Below, piece after piece: positions 16,000 to 24,503 of a stretch of DNA of 64,000 nt. Where the stretch lies: contig NZ_JAEUAN010000002.1 in assembly GCF_019511445.1 (NCBI RefSeq), positions 310,001 through 374,000 on the forward strand. The letters are read 5' to 3'. The stretch comes from Aliirhizobium wenxiniae. GTDB lineage: Bacteria; Pseudomonadota; Alphaproteobacteria; Rhizobiales; Rhizobiaceae. Each line of letters opens with the position of its first letter. Within the stretch, counting starts at the first letter, position 1. The translations under genes were made by a program, and so were the position numbers. The notes below the pieces were generated by a model. The model was not told the origin of the DNA and made no database searches. It worked only from the letters and a program-made list of their open reading frames with translations.

Positions 16000-16890
16000 T
16001 CAGCCCTTCGGATTGATGTTTTCGAAATGCAGCAGAAGGCCGCTGTGATCCTTTTCTCCGCCACCCTCGAAAACGAAATCGGAGAATTCGCCCGTCACCG
16101 TCTGCGTCAGCGGCAGTTGCAGCGAAAGCTCCTGGGCAAGCGCCATGACCGTCTTCAGGTCCTTCAGCTGGTTGTTCGACGAACCGCCAGGCTCGAAATT
16201 CCGCTCCACCATACGCGCGCCATGCAGTTCCAGAATGCGGCTCTCGGCAAAGCCGCCGCGGATCGCATTGCGGAACGCCTCGCGCGATGCACCGCCGGCC
16301 TGGACGAGGATCATCGCTTCGGCAACGGCACCGATCGTGACGGCCACGATTTGCTGATTAGCGAGCTTGCACACCTGCCCTGCCCCGCTCGGCCCCACAT
16401 GCGTGACGCGACCGAGAACGGCAAAGACATCGGCAAGATCTGCAACGAGGTCAGCATCGCCACCGGCCATGATTGCGAGCGTGCCGGCATCGGCACCGAC
16501 CACACCACCGGACACCGGAGTATCGAGATGTTTGATCCCGATGGCGGCAAGCTTCGCGGAATGATCTCGGGCGATCGAAGGCGCGATCGAGCTGGTATCG
16601 ATCAGAACCGCACCCTTTTTCATCGCCTCCGCCACGCCGCCATCGAACAGCACCGAGCCGACGACATCGCCATTCGTCATCATGGTGAAGACGATATCGG
16701 CATCGCGCACCGCATCTGTCGCAGATGCAGCGATCACCGCACCCTCGGCTTCGAGCGGCTTCGCCTTCGCCGTATCGCGGTTCCAGACCTTGAGCGGATA
16801 ACCGGCGCGAGCAAGCCGCCGCGCCATCGGCAGGCCCATCAGGCCGAGCCCGAGAAAGGCGATATTCCTCTTGGGTGCCTCGCCACTCAT
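16000..16890 (-). CDS. NAD(P)-dependent beta-hydroxyacid dehydrogenase (LtnD/GlxR/HIBADH family)
   Basis: A 296-residue two-domain dehydrogenase. Rossmann motif IAFLGLGLMGLPMARRLARAG at residues 9-29, substrate-binding DTPVSGGVVGADAGTL at about 119-134, and the catalytic lysine in GAGQVCKLANQQ. The family includes 2-hydroxy-3-oxopropionate (tartronate semialdehyde) reductase, 3-hydroxyisobutyrate dehydrogenase and L-threonate dehydrogenase LtnD. The DenD-like neighbour, whose stop overlaps its start by 4 nt, and the TRAP and FAH genes nearby suggest oxidation of a short sugar acid such as a C4 aldonate. The exact substrate cannot be read from sequence. Confidence 0.85.
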   Translation of the reverse strand: MSGEAPKRNIAFLGLGLMGLPMARRLARAGYPLKVWNRDTAKAKPLEAEGAVIAASATDAVRDADIVFTMMTNGDVVGSVLFDGGVAEAMKKGAVLIDTSSIAPSIARDHSAKLAAIGIKHLDTPVSGGVVGADAGTLAIMAGGDADLVADLADVFAVLGRVTHVGPSGAGQVCKLANQQIVAVTIGAVAEAMILVQAGGASREAFRNAIRGGFAESRILELHGARMVERNFEPGGSSNNQLKDLKTVMALAQELSLQLPLTQTVTGEFSDFVFEGGGEKDHSGLLLHFENINPKG

Positions 16891-17870
16891 AGCTTGCCTC
16901 CCAGTTCATCCTCGATATGCACCTGGATGATCTGATCAAAGTTCTTTTCGGACGTGAAGCCGAGTTCGGTGGCGCGCTTGGCTTCAAAGCCCGGAGCCCA
17001 GCCGGCAACCATCTTCATGATCATCTCGTCCGGCTGGCGACGGATCAGCTTCACCGCGTCTTCACCGGCCACCCGGCGCAGCGCCTCGATCTGCTCGCCG
17101 ACCGTCGCACTGACACCCGGCATGGAAAGGCTGCGACGCCAGCCGAGTTTCGACAGGTCGAGACCGGCGCCATGAATGAGGAAGCCGACGGCCGAGCGCG
17201 GAGATGTATGCCAATGACGGACATCCTCCGAGACGGGCAGAACCGCCTCCTGTCCGACAAGCGGCTCGCGCAAGATGCCGGAGAAGAAGCCGGAGGCTGC
17301 CTTGTTCGGCTTGCCGGGGCGGATGCAGACCGTCGGCAGGCGGATGCCGATACCGTCGAAGAAACCGCGCCGGCTGTAATCGGCAAGCAGAAGCTCGCTC
17401 ATCGCCTTCTGCGTGCCGTAGCTGGTGAGCGGCGTCAGATGGAAATCATCGGGGATCGGATAGGGCAAGGGCGCACCGACGACCGCGATCGACGAGGTGA
17501 AGACGACACGCGGGAAATAACCGTCCTTCTGGTTTTCCAGCCGGATCGCATCGAACAGATAGCGGGTGCCATCGAGATTGATGCGATAACCCTTGTCGAA
17601 GTCCAGTTCGGCTTCGCCCGAAACGATGGCCGCCAGATGGAAAATCACATCCGGACGCGTGGCGATCAGCTTTTCCGCCTCGCCGGGCAGGCTGAAATCC
17701 GAAGCCAATGTCGTGACCTTGCCGGCAAAACCGGCAGGCTTTTCCGGCTCGATGACATCGACCAACGTCAGCGCATCGACCGGCTTGCCATGCAGCGCCC
17801 CTTCCGAAACGAGACGCTGGGTGAGCTTGCGACCGACCATGCCGGCAGCACCGATAACAAGAATATGCAT
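16887..17870 (-). CDS. denD: NAD-dependent epimerase/dehydratase, D-erythronate dehydrogenase (DenD)-like
   Basis: A 327-residue extended short-chain dehydrogenase. GAAGMVGRKL near the N-terminus binds NAD; the catalytic pair is in SYGTQKAMSELL (YxxxK), with a serine in VVFTSSIAVVG. The sequence TLVDVIEPEKP after strand beta-2 and the RLPTVCIRPGKPNKAASGF block resemble DenD, which oxidises D-erythronate to 2-keto-D-erythronate. The start at 17870 follows GGGAGGA; a longer reading lacks family residues. It is co-transcribed with the hydroxyacid dehydrogenase downstream and reads divergently from the flavin dehydrogenase, with a putative GntR operator between. The symbol is assigned by similarity; related sugar acids are possible substrates. 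Confidence 0.72.
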   Translation of the reverse strand: MHILVIGAAGMVGRKLTQRLVSEGALHGKPVDALTLVDVIEPEKPAGFAGKVTTLASDFSLPGEAEKLIATRPDVIFHLAAIVSGEAELDFDKGYRINLDGTRYLFDAIRLENQKDGYFPRVVFTSSIAVVGAPLPYPIPDDFHLTPLTSYGTQKAMSELLLADYSRRGFFDGIGIRLPTVCIRPGKPNKAASGFFSGILREPLVGQEAVLPVSEDVRHWHTSPRSAVGFLIHGAGLDLSKLGWRRSLSMPGVSATVGEQIEALRRVAGEDAVKLIRRQPDEMIMKMVAGWAPGFEAKRATELGFTSEKNFDQIIQVHIEDELGGKL

Positions 17871-17917
17871 GATTCCTCCCATACACCCGTGGATGCCCCA
17901 CGAATTTCCTCTTGTAA

Positions 17918-17932
17918 GGTTGTCTGATAACC
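17918..17932. promoter_or_regulatory. Candidate GntR/FadR-type operator, divergent promoter
   Basis: Imperfect palindrome GGTTGTCTGATAACC (7-bp arms, one mismatch) between the divergent denD-like and flavin dehydrogenase genes. Its core TTGTCTGATAA resembles TTGTCAGACAT at 20321, upstream of the FAH/TRAP genes. FadR-type GntR proteins bind short palindromes of the TNGTNNNACNA type, and such a regulator is encoded at 19523. Confidence 0.5.
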
Positions 17933-18053
17933 CTGTATGGTCTGTTTGGAAATAGAAGAGTTCGTCATCAGGCAAAAAAGCCGCCGGCGAAAACTGACGT
18001 GAGGCTTTGGACTGCCGGAGCACATCCGGGCACTCCTGGGGAGGAGAGACTAC

Positions 18054-19499
18054 ATGACGGACATTTCGGGCTCGCTCGCCGAGCAGCGTCTTTCGCTATG
18101 CGCAATTCTGGGCGAAGACCTTGTCCTGACCAATTCCGAAGACATGCTGCAATATTGCCGCGACTGGCACGGCGACGTGACCAGTGCTGCTGTTGCCGTC
18201 ATCCGCCCGCGCTCTACCCAGGATGTGCAGGCAGCCGTCAAGGCCTGCCGCGATCTCGGCCTAAAAATCGTACCGCAGGGTGGCAATACCGGTCTGGTTC
18301 TCGGCGGGATACCGGATGAGCCGGAACGTCAGGTCGTGCTGACGCTGGAGCGCATGAACAGGATCCGCAACATCGACAGCGACGATTTTTCCGCCGTGGT
18401 CGAGGCCGGATGCGTGCTGGCCGAACTGAAGGATGCGATCGCCGAAAAGGGCATGTTCTTCCCGCTCGCACTCGGTGCGCAGGGCAGCTGCCGCATCGGC
18501 GGCAATGTTTCGACCAATGCCGGCGGCATCAACGTGCTGCGCTGCGGCATGACCCGCGAACTCGTGCTCGGCCTCGAAGTCGTCCTCCCCGATGGCAGCG
18601 TTTTCGACGGCCTGTCGACCCTGCGCAAGGACAATCGCGGGCTGGACCTGAAACAGCTTTTCATCGGCGCGGAAGGCACGCTCGGCATCATCACCGCCGT
18701 CTCGGTCAAGCTGACACCTTATCCCGACAATGTCGCGACCGCCCTTCTGGCGCTGAATTCGCTCGACGACGCGATCACACTCTATCGCCGCGCAAGACGC
18801 GACTGCTGCGACCTGATGTCGGCCTTCGAATTCATGCCGCCGCTCGCCTTCACGCTGGCCAAGGAAGCGATGCCCGACCTGCCGATCCCGCTATCGGGCG
18901 ATTATCCCGCCTATGTGCTGATGGAGATTTCCGGCTCCGGCCTCGTCGATATCGACGACCTGATGCACCGTTTCCTTGAAGCCGTGATGGGCGACGAACT
19001 GGTGGTCGATGGCACGATTGCCACATCTCAGGCGCAGGCCCGCAATCTCTGGCTCATCCGTGAAGGCATGAACGAGGGCCAGGCCAAGCGCGGCGCCCAT
19101 ATGCGCACCGATATCTCGGTATCACTGTCGCAGCTTGCCGCCTTCGTGGTGGATGCGGAAGCGGCGGTGGCGCAAGCCCTGCCCGATTGTATCAGTGTCT
19201 CCTACGGCCATGTCGGCGACGGCAACGTGCATTTGAACGTCCTGCCGCCGAACGGCTCGACCATCGAGGAACGCCACGAGAAAATCTACAAGGCCAAGAA
19301 GGTCGTCAATGTCGTGGTCGATAAATACAACGGCAGCATCAGCGCCGAACACGGCATCGGCCGCCTGAAGCGGGACGATTTCGAGGAGCGCTTGTCGGAC
19401 ACCAAGCGCAGCCTGCTCGTCGCCATCAAGAAGGCGATCGATCCTGACCTTCTGCTCAACCCCCATTGCCAAATCGACCTTGGCACGGATATTCGCTAG
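18054..19499 (+). CDS. FAD-linked 2-hydroxyacid dehydrogenase (GlcD/D2HGDH-like)
   Basis: A 481-residue flavoprotein of the FAD_binding_4 / FAD-oxidase_C (VAO/PCMH) class. The FAD-binding core is IVPQGGNTGLVLGGIPD (about residues 76-92) and GSCRIGGNVSTNAGGINVLR; the C-terminal domain has SYGHVGDGNVHLNVLPP and SAEHGIGRLKRDD with the metal-binding histidines typical of D-lactate, glycolate and D-2-hydroxyglutarate dehydrogenases. It probably oxidises a D-2-hydroxy acid made or imported by this island and passes electrons to quinone or ETF. Strong GGGGAGGAG precedes the ATG. The GntR regulator gene starts 23 bp after its stop. Confidence 0.85.
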   Translation: MTDISGSLAEQRLSLCAILGEDLVLTNSEDMLQYCRDWHGDVTSAAVAVIRPRSTQDVQAAVKACRDLGLKIVPQGGNTGLVLGGIPDEPERQVVLTLERMNRIRNIDSDDFSAVVEAGCVLAELKDAIAEKGMFFPLALGAQGSCRIGGNVSTNAGGINVLRCGMTRELVLGLEVVLPDGSVFDGLSTLRKDNRGLDLKQLFIGAEGTLGIITAVSVKLTPYPDNVATALLALNSLDDAITLYRRARRDCCDLMSAFEFMPPLAFTLAKEAMPDLPIPLSGDYPAYVLMEISGSGLVDIDDLMHRFLEAVMGDELVVDGTIATSQAQARNLWLIREGMNEGQAKRGAHMRTDISVSLSQLAAFVVDAEAAVAQALPDCISVSYGHVGDGNVHLNVLPPNGSTIEERHEKIYKAKKVVNVVVDKYNGSISAEHGIGRLKRDDFEERLSDTKRSLLVAIKKAIDPDLLLNPHCQIDLGTDIR

Positions 19500-19522
19500 C
19501 CATCACAAGGAGCAGATCCGCC

Positions 19523-20236
19523 ATGGCCGATTTCACCCAGATCAGACGAAGCGAGCACCTGCCGACCCGCATTGCCGCCGAGATCGGCCGGGAAATCTCC
19601 GATGGCAGCATCGCTCCCGGCCAGAAACTGCCGACCGAACATATTCTGGCCCAGACGTTTGGCGTCAGCCGTTCGGTCGTGCGTGAGGCGATCGCCCATC
19701 TGCGCAATGAAGGACTGGTGGAAACCCGCCAGGGCGTCGGCGCATTCGCCACCGAACTGGCGCAGCGTCAGTCGCTCCGCATCGAAACAGGACCGCCGGA
19801 AGACAAGGAAGCATTCCGCGACCTGTTCCAGGTGCGCTTTGCGCTGGAAACCGAAGCCGCAGGCCTCGCTGCCCTCCACCATTCTCGCGAAGATCTCGCC
19901 AGGCTCGACGAGATCCTGGCGCAGATGACCGGCGCGGAAAAATGGGGCGAACAGGGCGTTGTCGCCGATCTCGCATTCCACCGCGCAGTGGCCGCCGCCA
20001 CCCATAACGAATATTTCCAGCAATTCGTCGGCTTCATAACCGAGCGGACGCATGTGGCGATCAACGCCGCCCGCGCCGCTGCGATCTTGGAGGAGATCGT
20101 GGAGGTGACCATCGCCGAGCATGTCGCCATCCGCGATGCGATCGCAACGGGCGAACCGGCTGCGGCCAAGACCGCGATGAAGCGCCATCTCAACGGCGCG
20201 GCACGTCGCCTGAATCTCGAATTGGCAATGAGCTGA
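19523..20236 (+). CDS. GntR-family transcriptional regulator, FadR subfamily (FCD domain)
   Basis: A 237-residue regulator. The winged helix-turn-helix spans about 9-75 (GQKLPTEHILAQTFGVSRSV, VREAIAHLRNEGLVETRQG); the all-helical FCD effector domain follows (about 95-225) with the conserved metal/ligand residues in FQVRFALETEAAGLAA, DLAFHRAVAAATHNEYF and EHVAIRDAI. FCD regulators usually sense organic or sugar acids and repress neighbouring catabolic genes. The start at 19523 has AAGGAG upstream; an earlier in-frame start at 19466 lies inside the preceding gene. Putative operators are at 17918-17932 and 20321-20338. Confidence 0.9.
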   Translation: MADFTQIRRSEHLPTRIAAEIGREISDGSIAPGQKLPTEHILAQTFGVSRSVVREAIAHLRNEGLVETRQGVGAFATELAQRQSLRIETGPPEDKEAFRDLFQVRFALETEAAGLAALHHSREDLARLDEILAQMTGAEKWGEQGVVADLAFHRAVAAATHNEYFQQFVGFITERTHVAINAARAAAILEEIVEVTIAEHVAIRDAIATGEPAAAKTAMKRHLNGAARRLNLELAMS

Positions 20237-20320
20237 CGAAAAGCCGGAGTGCTTTTCCACCCGCATGTTAACCTGCAGTTCTAGACAAAACGCAAAAGTC
20301 ACACTAAAACACTTCTAACG

Positions 20321-20338
20321 TTGTCAGACATCTGACAA
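20321..20338. promoter_or_regulatory. Candidate GntR/FadR-type operator upstream of the FAH-TRAP operon
   Basis: TTGTCAGA-CA-TCTGACAA: perfect 8-bp inverted arms separated by 2 bp, 45 bp upstream of the start of the FAH-family gene and 85 bp after the regulator gene. The left half resembles the site at 17920. Confidence 0.6.
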
Positions 20339-20383
20339 TGCCGGGAAAGGTGGAGGCCTTTTCCTGAACATGGGAGGATTTCT

Positions 20384-21544
20384 TTGGCATATCAGCATGC
20401 CCTGTCTTCGCATATCGTCTTGCCGGAGGATGCGTCGAGCGCGCTTCTGGTCGGTCGCGTATGGTCGAACGCCGCCGCTGGCCCTTGCCCGGTGCTATTC
20501 TCGAACGGACATCTTCTGGACGTCTCGTCTCTGGCGCCGACCCTGTCTGCGCTGCTGGAGATTGACGGTCTCGTTGGAAAACTGTCCAACCCCTCGTCTT
20601 TTGCTGATCTCGGAAGCCTTGATGACTTCCTGAGCGGCAAGGCCGGAGAGCTTCTGGCGCCTGCCGACCTGCAGGCGATCAAGGCAGCCGGCGTCACTTT
20701 CGCAGACAGCATGCTGGAGCGGGTGATCGAGGAACAGGCCAAGGGCGACCCGTTGCGCGCCCAGGAAATCCGCGGCCGCCTCGCCCCGGTTCTCGGCGAC
20801 AACCTCAAGGGCCTCGTTGCAGGCTCGGAAAAGGCCGCCGAAGTGAAGCGCCTGCTGCAGGATATGGGCCTCTGGTCGCAATATCTGGAAGTCGGCATCG
20901 GCCCGGATGCGGAAATCTTCACCAAGGCCCAGCCCATGTCGTCGGTCGGCTGCGGTGCCGATGTCGGCATCCATCCGAAATCGGACTGGAACAATCCTGA
21001 GCCGGAAGTCGTGCTCGCCATCACCTCCAAGGGTGAGATCATCGGCGCGACGCTCGGCAACGACGTAAACCTGCGCGATTTCGAAGGCCGTTCGGCGCTG
21101 CTCTTGAGCAAGGCGAAGGACAACAACGCCTCCTGTTCGATCGGCCCGTTTATCCGCCTGTTCGATGGCAAATTCACCATCGACGACGTCAAGTCGGCCG
21201 AAATCAGCCTGTCGGTCAAGGGCGAGGACGGTTTCGAGATGACCGGTGTCAGCCCGCTGAAGGCGATCAGCCGTACGCCGGAAAATCTGACGTCACAGCT
21301 TTTGAACCGCAACCATCAATATCCCGATGGCGCGCTGTTCTTCCTCGGCACCATGTTTGCCCCGGTCAAGGACCGCCGCGGCAAGGGCCTTGGCTTCACC
21401 CACGAGATCGGCGACATCGTCGAGATTTCCAGCCCCAAACTCGGGCGGTTGGTGAACAGGGTGGACCATAGCGACACCTGCCCCGAATGGACATTCGGGA
21501 TAACCGCGCTGATGAAAAATCTGGCCACGCGCGGTCTTTTGTAA
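20384..21544 (+). CDS. Fumarylacetoacetate hydrolase (FAH) family protein, AraD1-like
   Basis: A 386-residue protein with an alpha-helical N-terminal half and a C-terminal FAH fold. Metal-binding glutamates are in DWNNPEPEVVLAI and the aspartate in GATLGNDVNLRDFEGRSA; the remaining FAH hallmarks SIGPFIRLFD and LFFLGTMFAP follow. FAH enzymes cleave or dehydrate 2-keto and 2,4-diketo sugar acids; AraD1 types act on keto-deoxy sugar acids. Located just before the TRAP genes (19-bp gap), it probably processes the keto acid produced by the dehydrogenases. The start is TTG at 20384, supported by GGGAGGA at 20372-20378; no ATG in frame is as well placed. Confidence 0.8.
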   Translation: MAYQHALSSHIVLPEDASSALLVGRVWSNAAAGPCPVLFSNGHLLDVSSLAPTLSALLEIDGLVGKLSNPSSFADLGSLDDFLSGKAGELLAPADLQAIKAAGVTFADSMLERVIEEQAKGDPLRAQEIRGRLAPVLGDNLKGLVAGSEKAAEVKRLLQDMGLWSQYLEVGIGPDAEIFTKAQPMSSVGCGADVGIHPKSDWNNPEPEVVLAITSKGEIIGATLGNDVNLRDFEGRSALLLSKAKDNNASCSIGPFIRLFDGKFTIDDVKSAEISLSVKGEDGFEMTGVSPLKAISRTPENLTSQLLNRNHQYPDGALFFLGTMFAPVKDRRGKGLGFTHEIGDIVEISSPKLGRLVNRVDHSDTCPEWTFGITALMKNLATRGLL

Positions 21545-21563
21545 GGGCATCAGGGAGGAGCAA

Positions 21564-22097
21564 ATGCAAAAGATTATCGACCTATTCTACAAGTTCCTTG
21601 AGATCCTGCTGATCCTGCTTCTGGCGGGTATGGCCCTGATGGTGTTCGGCAATGTCGTGCTGCGTTACGGCTTCAATTCGGGCCTCAACATCTCCGACGA
21701 GATGTCGCGCTACTTCTTCGTCTGGCTGACCTTCATCGGCGCCGTCGTCGCCTTCCGCGAACACGGTCACCTTGGCGTCGAGACGCTGGTGGCAATGTTC
21801 GGCCGCAAGGGCCGTATCATCTGTATGATCCTGTCCAACCTGACGATCATCCTGTGTTCCGCCATCTTCTTCTGGGGCACCTGGGTCCAGCTGCCGATCA
21901 ATTCCAGCATGGCGGCGCCTGTCACCGGCATTTCCATGGCCTGGGTCTATGGCATCGGCTTCTTCACCGGCGCAGGTTGCGTCCTGATCGCAATCGAACG
22001 GATCATTCGTCTTCTGACCGGCCGCGTCACCGAGGAAGAGATCTCGGCCTTTGCCGGCGAAAACATGACGATCGAGCAGATGGCGGAGCGTACCTGA
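21564..22097 (+). CDS. TRAP transporter small permease DctQ-type
   Basis: A 177-residue membrane protein with four hydrophobic segments (about 9-33, 50-70, 88-112, 130-155). Pattern MVFGNVVLRYGFNSGLNISDEMSRYFFVWLTF matches DctQ, here broken by short motifs NVVLRY and EMSRY. With the large permease and the binding protein it makes a Na+-driven tripartite ATP-independent transporter for an organic or sugar acid. GGGAGGAG precedes the ATG; the stop is 1 nt from the next start, indicating coupling. Confidence 0.92.
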   Translation: MQKIIDLFYKFLEILLILLLAGMALMVFGNVVLRYGFNSGLNISDEMSRYFFVWLTFIGAVVAFREHGHLGVETLVAMFGRKGRIICMILSNLTIILCSAIFFWGTWVQLPINSSMAAPVTGISMAWVYGIGFFTGAGCVLIAIERIIRLLTGRVTEEEISAFAGENMTIEQMAERT

Positions 22098-22098
22098 C

Positions 22099-23376
22099 AT
22101 GACCCTTTTCGTATTCGTCGGTTCCCTGCTCGGAGCCATGGCGATCGGTGTACCCGTCGCCTTCTCGCTGATGTTCTGCGGTGTCATTCTCATGTGGTAC
22201 ATGGGCATGTTCAATTCGCAGATCATCGCCCAGAACATGATCGCGGGTGCCGACACCTTCACCCTGCTTGCCATCCCCTTCTTCATCCTCGCCGGCGAGT
22301 TGATGAATTCCGGCGGCCTGTCGAAGCGCATCATCGATTTCGCCATCGCACTGGTCGGCCATATCCGTGGCGGCCTCGGCATCGTGGCGATCGTCGCCGC
22401 CGTCATCATGGCGTCGATCTCCGGTTCGGCCGCCGCCGATACCGCAGCCTTGGCCGCGATCCTGATCCCGATGATGGCCAAGGCCGGTTACAACATCCCG
22501 CGTTCGGGTGGCCTGATCGCCGCCGGCGGCATCATCGCCCCGGTCATCCCGCCTTCCATGGCCTTCATCGTCTTCGGCGTGGCGGCCAATGTCTCGATCA
22601 CACAGCTTTTCATGGCCGGTATCGTACCGGGCCTGCTGATGGGTATTTCGCTGATCATCACCTGGCTGATCGTTGTTCGGAAGGACAATATCCAGCCGCT
22701 GCCGAAAGCATCCGGCAAGGAGCGTCTCAACGCCACCGGTCGCGCGCTCTGGGCGCTCGGCATGCCGGTCATCATCCTCGGCGGCATCAAGGCCGGTGTC
22801 GTGACACCGACGGAAGCCGCAGTCGTTGCAGCAGTCTACGCGCTCTTCGTCGGTATGTTCATCTACCGCGAACTGAAACCGTCCGAGCTGGCGCATGTCT
22901 TTCTGCGCGCAGCAAAAACGACCGCCGTCATCATGTTCCTCGTCTGCGCGGCACTGGTTTCGGCCTGGCTGATCACCGCGGCCAACATTCCGGCGGAAAT
23001 CACCGGTTATATCGAACCGCTGATCGATCGTCCGAAGCTCCTGATGCTGGCCATCATGATCCTTGTGCTGATCGTCGGCACGGCGCTCGACCTGACGCCG
23101 ACCATCCTGATCCTGACGCCTGTCCTGATGCCGATCATCAAGCAGGCGGGCATCGATCCGGTCTATTTCGGTGTGATGTTCATCATGAACAATTGCATCG
23201 GTCTCATCACGCCGCCGGTTGGCGTCGTGCTCAACGTCGTCAGCGGGGTCGGGAGGATTCCGCTGGGCAAGGTGACGGCCGGTGTCGGCCCCTTCTTGCT
23301 GGCTCAAACACTGCTTTTGCTTCTGCTCGTCGCGTTTCCCGAAATCGTGACCGTGCCGGCGCAATGGTTGCGTTGA
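22099..23376 (+). CDS. TRAP transporter large permease DctM-type
   Basis: A 425-residue integral membrane protein with about twelve segments. Signature stretches: IPFFILAGELMNSGG, ASISGSAAADTAALAAI and IAPVIPPSMAFIVFG, and ITPPVGVVLNVVSGV near the end, all diagnostic for DctM/SiaM. It forms the transport channel of the system encoded by 21564-24435. Substrate selectivity comes mainly from the binding protein; the operon context points to a sugar acid or related hydroxy acid. Confidence 0.95.
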   Translation: MTLFVFVGSLLGAMAIGVPVAFSLMFCGVILMWYMGMFNSQIIAQNMIAGADTFTLLAIPFFILAGELMNSGGLSKRIIDFAIALVGHIRGGLGIVAIVAAVIMASISGSAAADTAALAAILIPMMAKAGYNIPRSGGLIAAGGIIAPVIPPSMAFIVFGVAANVSITQLFMAGIVPGLLMGISLIITWLIVVRKDNIQPLPKASGKERLNATGRALWALGMPVIILGGIKAGVVTPTEAAVVAAVYALFVGMFIYRELKPSELAHVFLRAAKTTAVIMFLVCAALVSAWLITAANIPAEITGYIEPLIDRPKLLMLAIMILVLIVGTALDLTPTILILTPVLMPIIKQAGIDPVYFGVMFIMNNCIGLITPPVGVVLNVVSGVGRIPLGKVTAGVGPFLLAQTLLLLLLVAFPEIVTVPAQWLR

Positions 23377-23427
23377 CCGACAGGTATTTCACTCCTTCAA
23401 TTTAACGTCCAACTGGGAGGACTAACC

Positions 23428-24435
23428 ATGAAGAAACTTCTTTTCGCAACCACCGCACTGGCGATGGCGATTACGGGATCGGCTCCGGCCTTTGCCGAAT
23501 TCAACAGCCGCAATATCCGCGTGTCGAACGGTATCAACGCCGATCACCCGGTCGGCAACGGTATCAAGGCCATGCAGGAATGCCTTGACGAGAAGTCGGG
23601 CGGCAAGCTGAAGCTGACCGCATTCTGGGGCGGCGCGCTCGGCGGCGACCTTCAGGCAACCCAGGCGCTGCGTTCCGGCGTCCAGGAAGCCGTCGTCACC
23701 TCGTCCTCGCCGCTGGTCGGCATCATTCCGGCGCTCGGCGTCTTCGACCTTCCCTTCCTCTTCGCCACCCCTGAAGAGGCCTACAAGGTTCTCGACGGCA
23801 AGTTCGGTGACTCGATGAACGAGAAGCTCGATGCGGCAGGCCTAGTCAATCTCGCCTATTGGGAAAACGGCTTCCGCAACCTGTCGAACTCGCAGCATCC
23901 GGTGACCAAGTGGGAAGATTTCTCGGGCCTCAAGGTCCGCGTCATGCAGAACAACATCTTCCTCGACACGTTCCAGAACCTCGGCGCCAATGCCACACCG
24001 ATGGCCTTCGGTGAAGTTTATTCGGCGCTGGAAACCAAGGCAATCGACGCGCAGGAAAACCCCTATGTGACGATCGACACGTCGAAGTTCTTCGAAGTGC
24101 AGAAATACATCACCGAGACGAACCACGCCTACACACCGTTCCTCTTCCTCTTCTCCAAGGCGATCTTCAACACCTACACACCGGAAGAACAGACGGCCCT
24201 GCGTGAATGTGCGGTCGTTGGCCGTGATGTTGAGCGTCAGGTCATTGCCGACCTCAACAAGAAGTCGCTGGAAAAGATCAAGGCCGCAGGTCTGGAAGTG
24301 AACCAGCTTTCGCCGGAAGAGCAGACCCGCATCCGCGAGAAGTCCATGGTCGTTTATGAAAAGCACAAGGCCCAGATCGGCGCCGACGTTGTCGACGGCA
24401 TTCTGGCCGAGCTGAAAACCATCCGCGGCAACTGA
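23428..24435 (+). CDS. TRAP transporter solute-binding protein DctP-type
   Basis: A 335-residue periplasmic protein with a signal peptide of about 24 residues (MKKLLFATTALAMAITGSA, cleaved near AFA). DctP-family features: DHPVGNGIKAMQECLDE, GGALGGDLQATQALRSG and the conserved LKVRVMQNNIFLDTF with the carboxylate-binding arginine, followed by ETKAIDAQENPY. GGGAGGA precedes the ATG. Third gene of the TRAP set; a strong terminator (24471-24503) follows. The ligand is unknown but the arginine fits a carboxylate. Confidence 0.95.
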   Translation: MKKLLFATTALAMAITGSAPAFAEFNSRNIRVSNGINADHPVGNGIKAMQECLDEKSGGKLKLTAFWGGALGGDLQATQALRSGVQEAVVTSSSPLVGIIPALGVFDLPFLFATPEEAYKVLDGKFGDSMNEKLDAAGLVNLAYWENGFRNLSNSQHPVTKWEDFSGLKVRVMQNNIFLDTFQNLGANATPMAFGEVYSALETKAIDAQENPYVTIDTSKFFEVQKYITETNHAYTPFLFLFSKAIFNTYTPEEQTALRECAVVGRDVERQVIADLNKKSLEKIKAAGLEVNQLSPEEQTRIREKSMVVYEKHKAQIGADVVDGILAELKTIRGN

Positions 24436-24470
24436 TCCGGATACACTCCCCGGAAAAGCTGTCGTGAGTG

Positions 24471-24503
24471 AAGCCCGCACCCCGCCGGTGCGGGCTTCTT
24501 TTT
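24471..24503. terminator. Rho-independent terminator after the TRAP operon
   Basis: Perfect 11-bp stem AAGCCCGCACC / GGTGCGGGCTT with a 5-nt loop and a CTTTTTATT tail on the plus strand. It also abuts the end of the convergent DMT permease gene. Confidence 0.92.
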
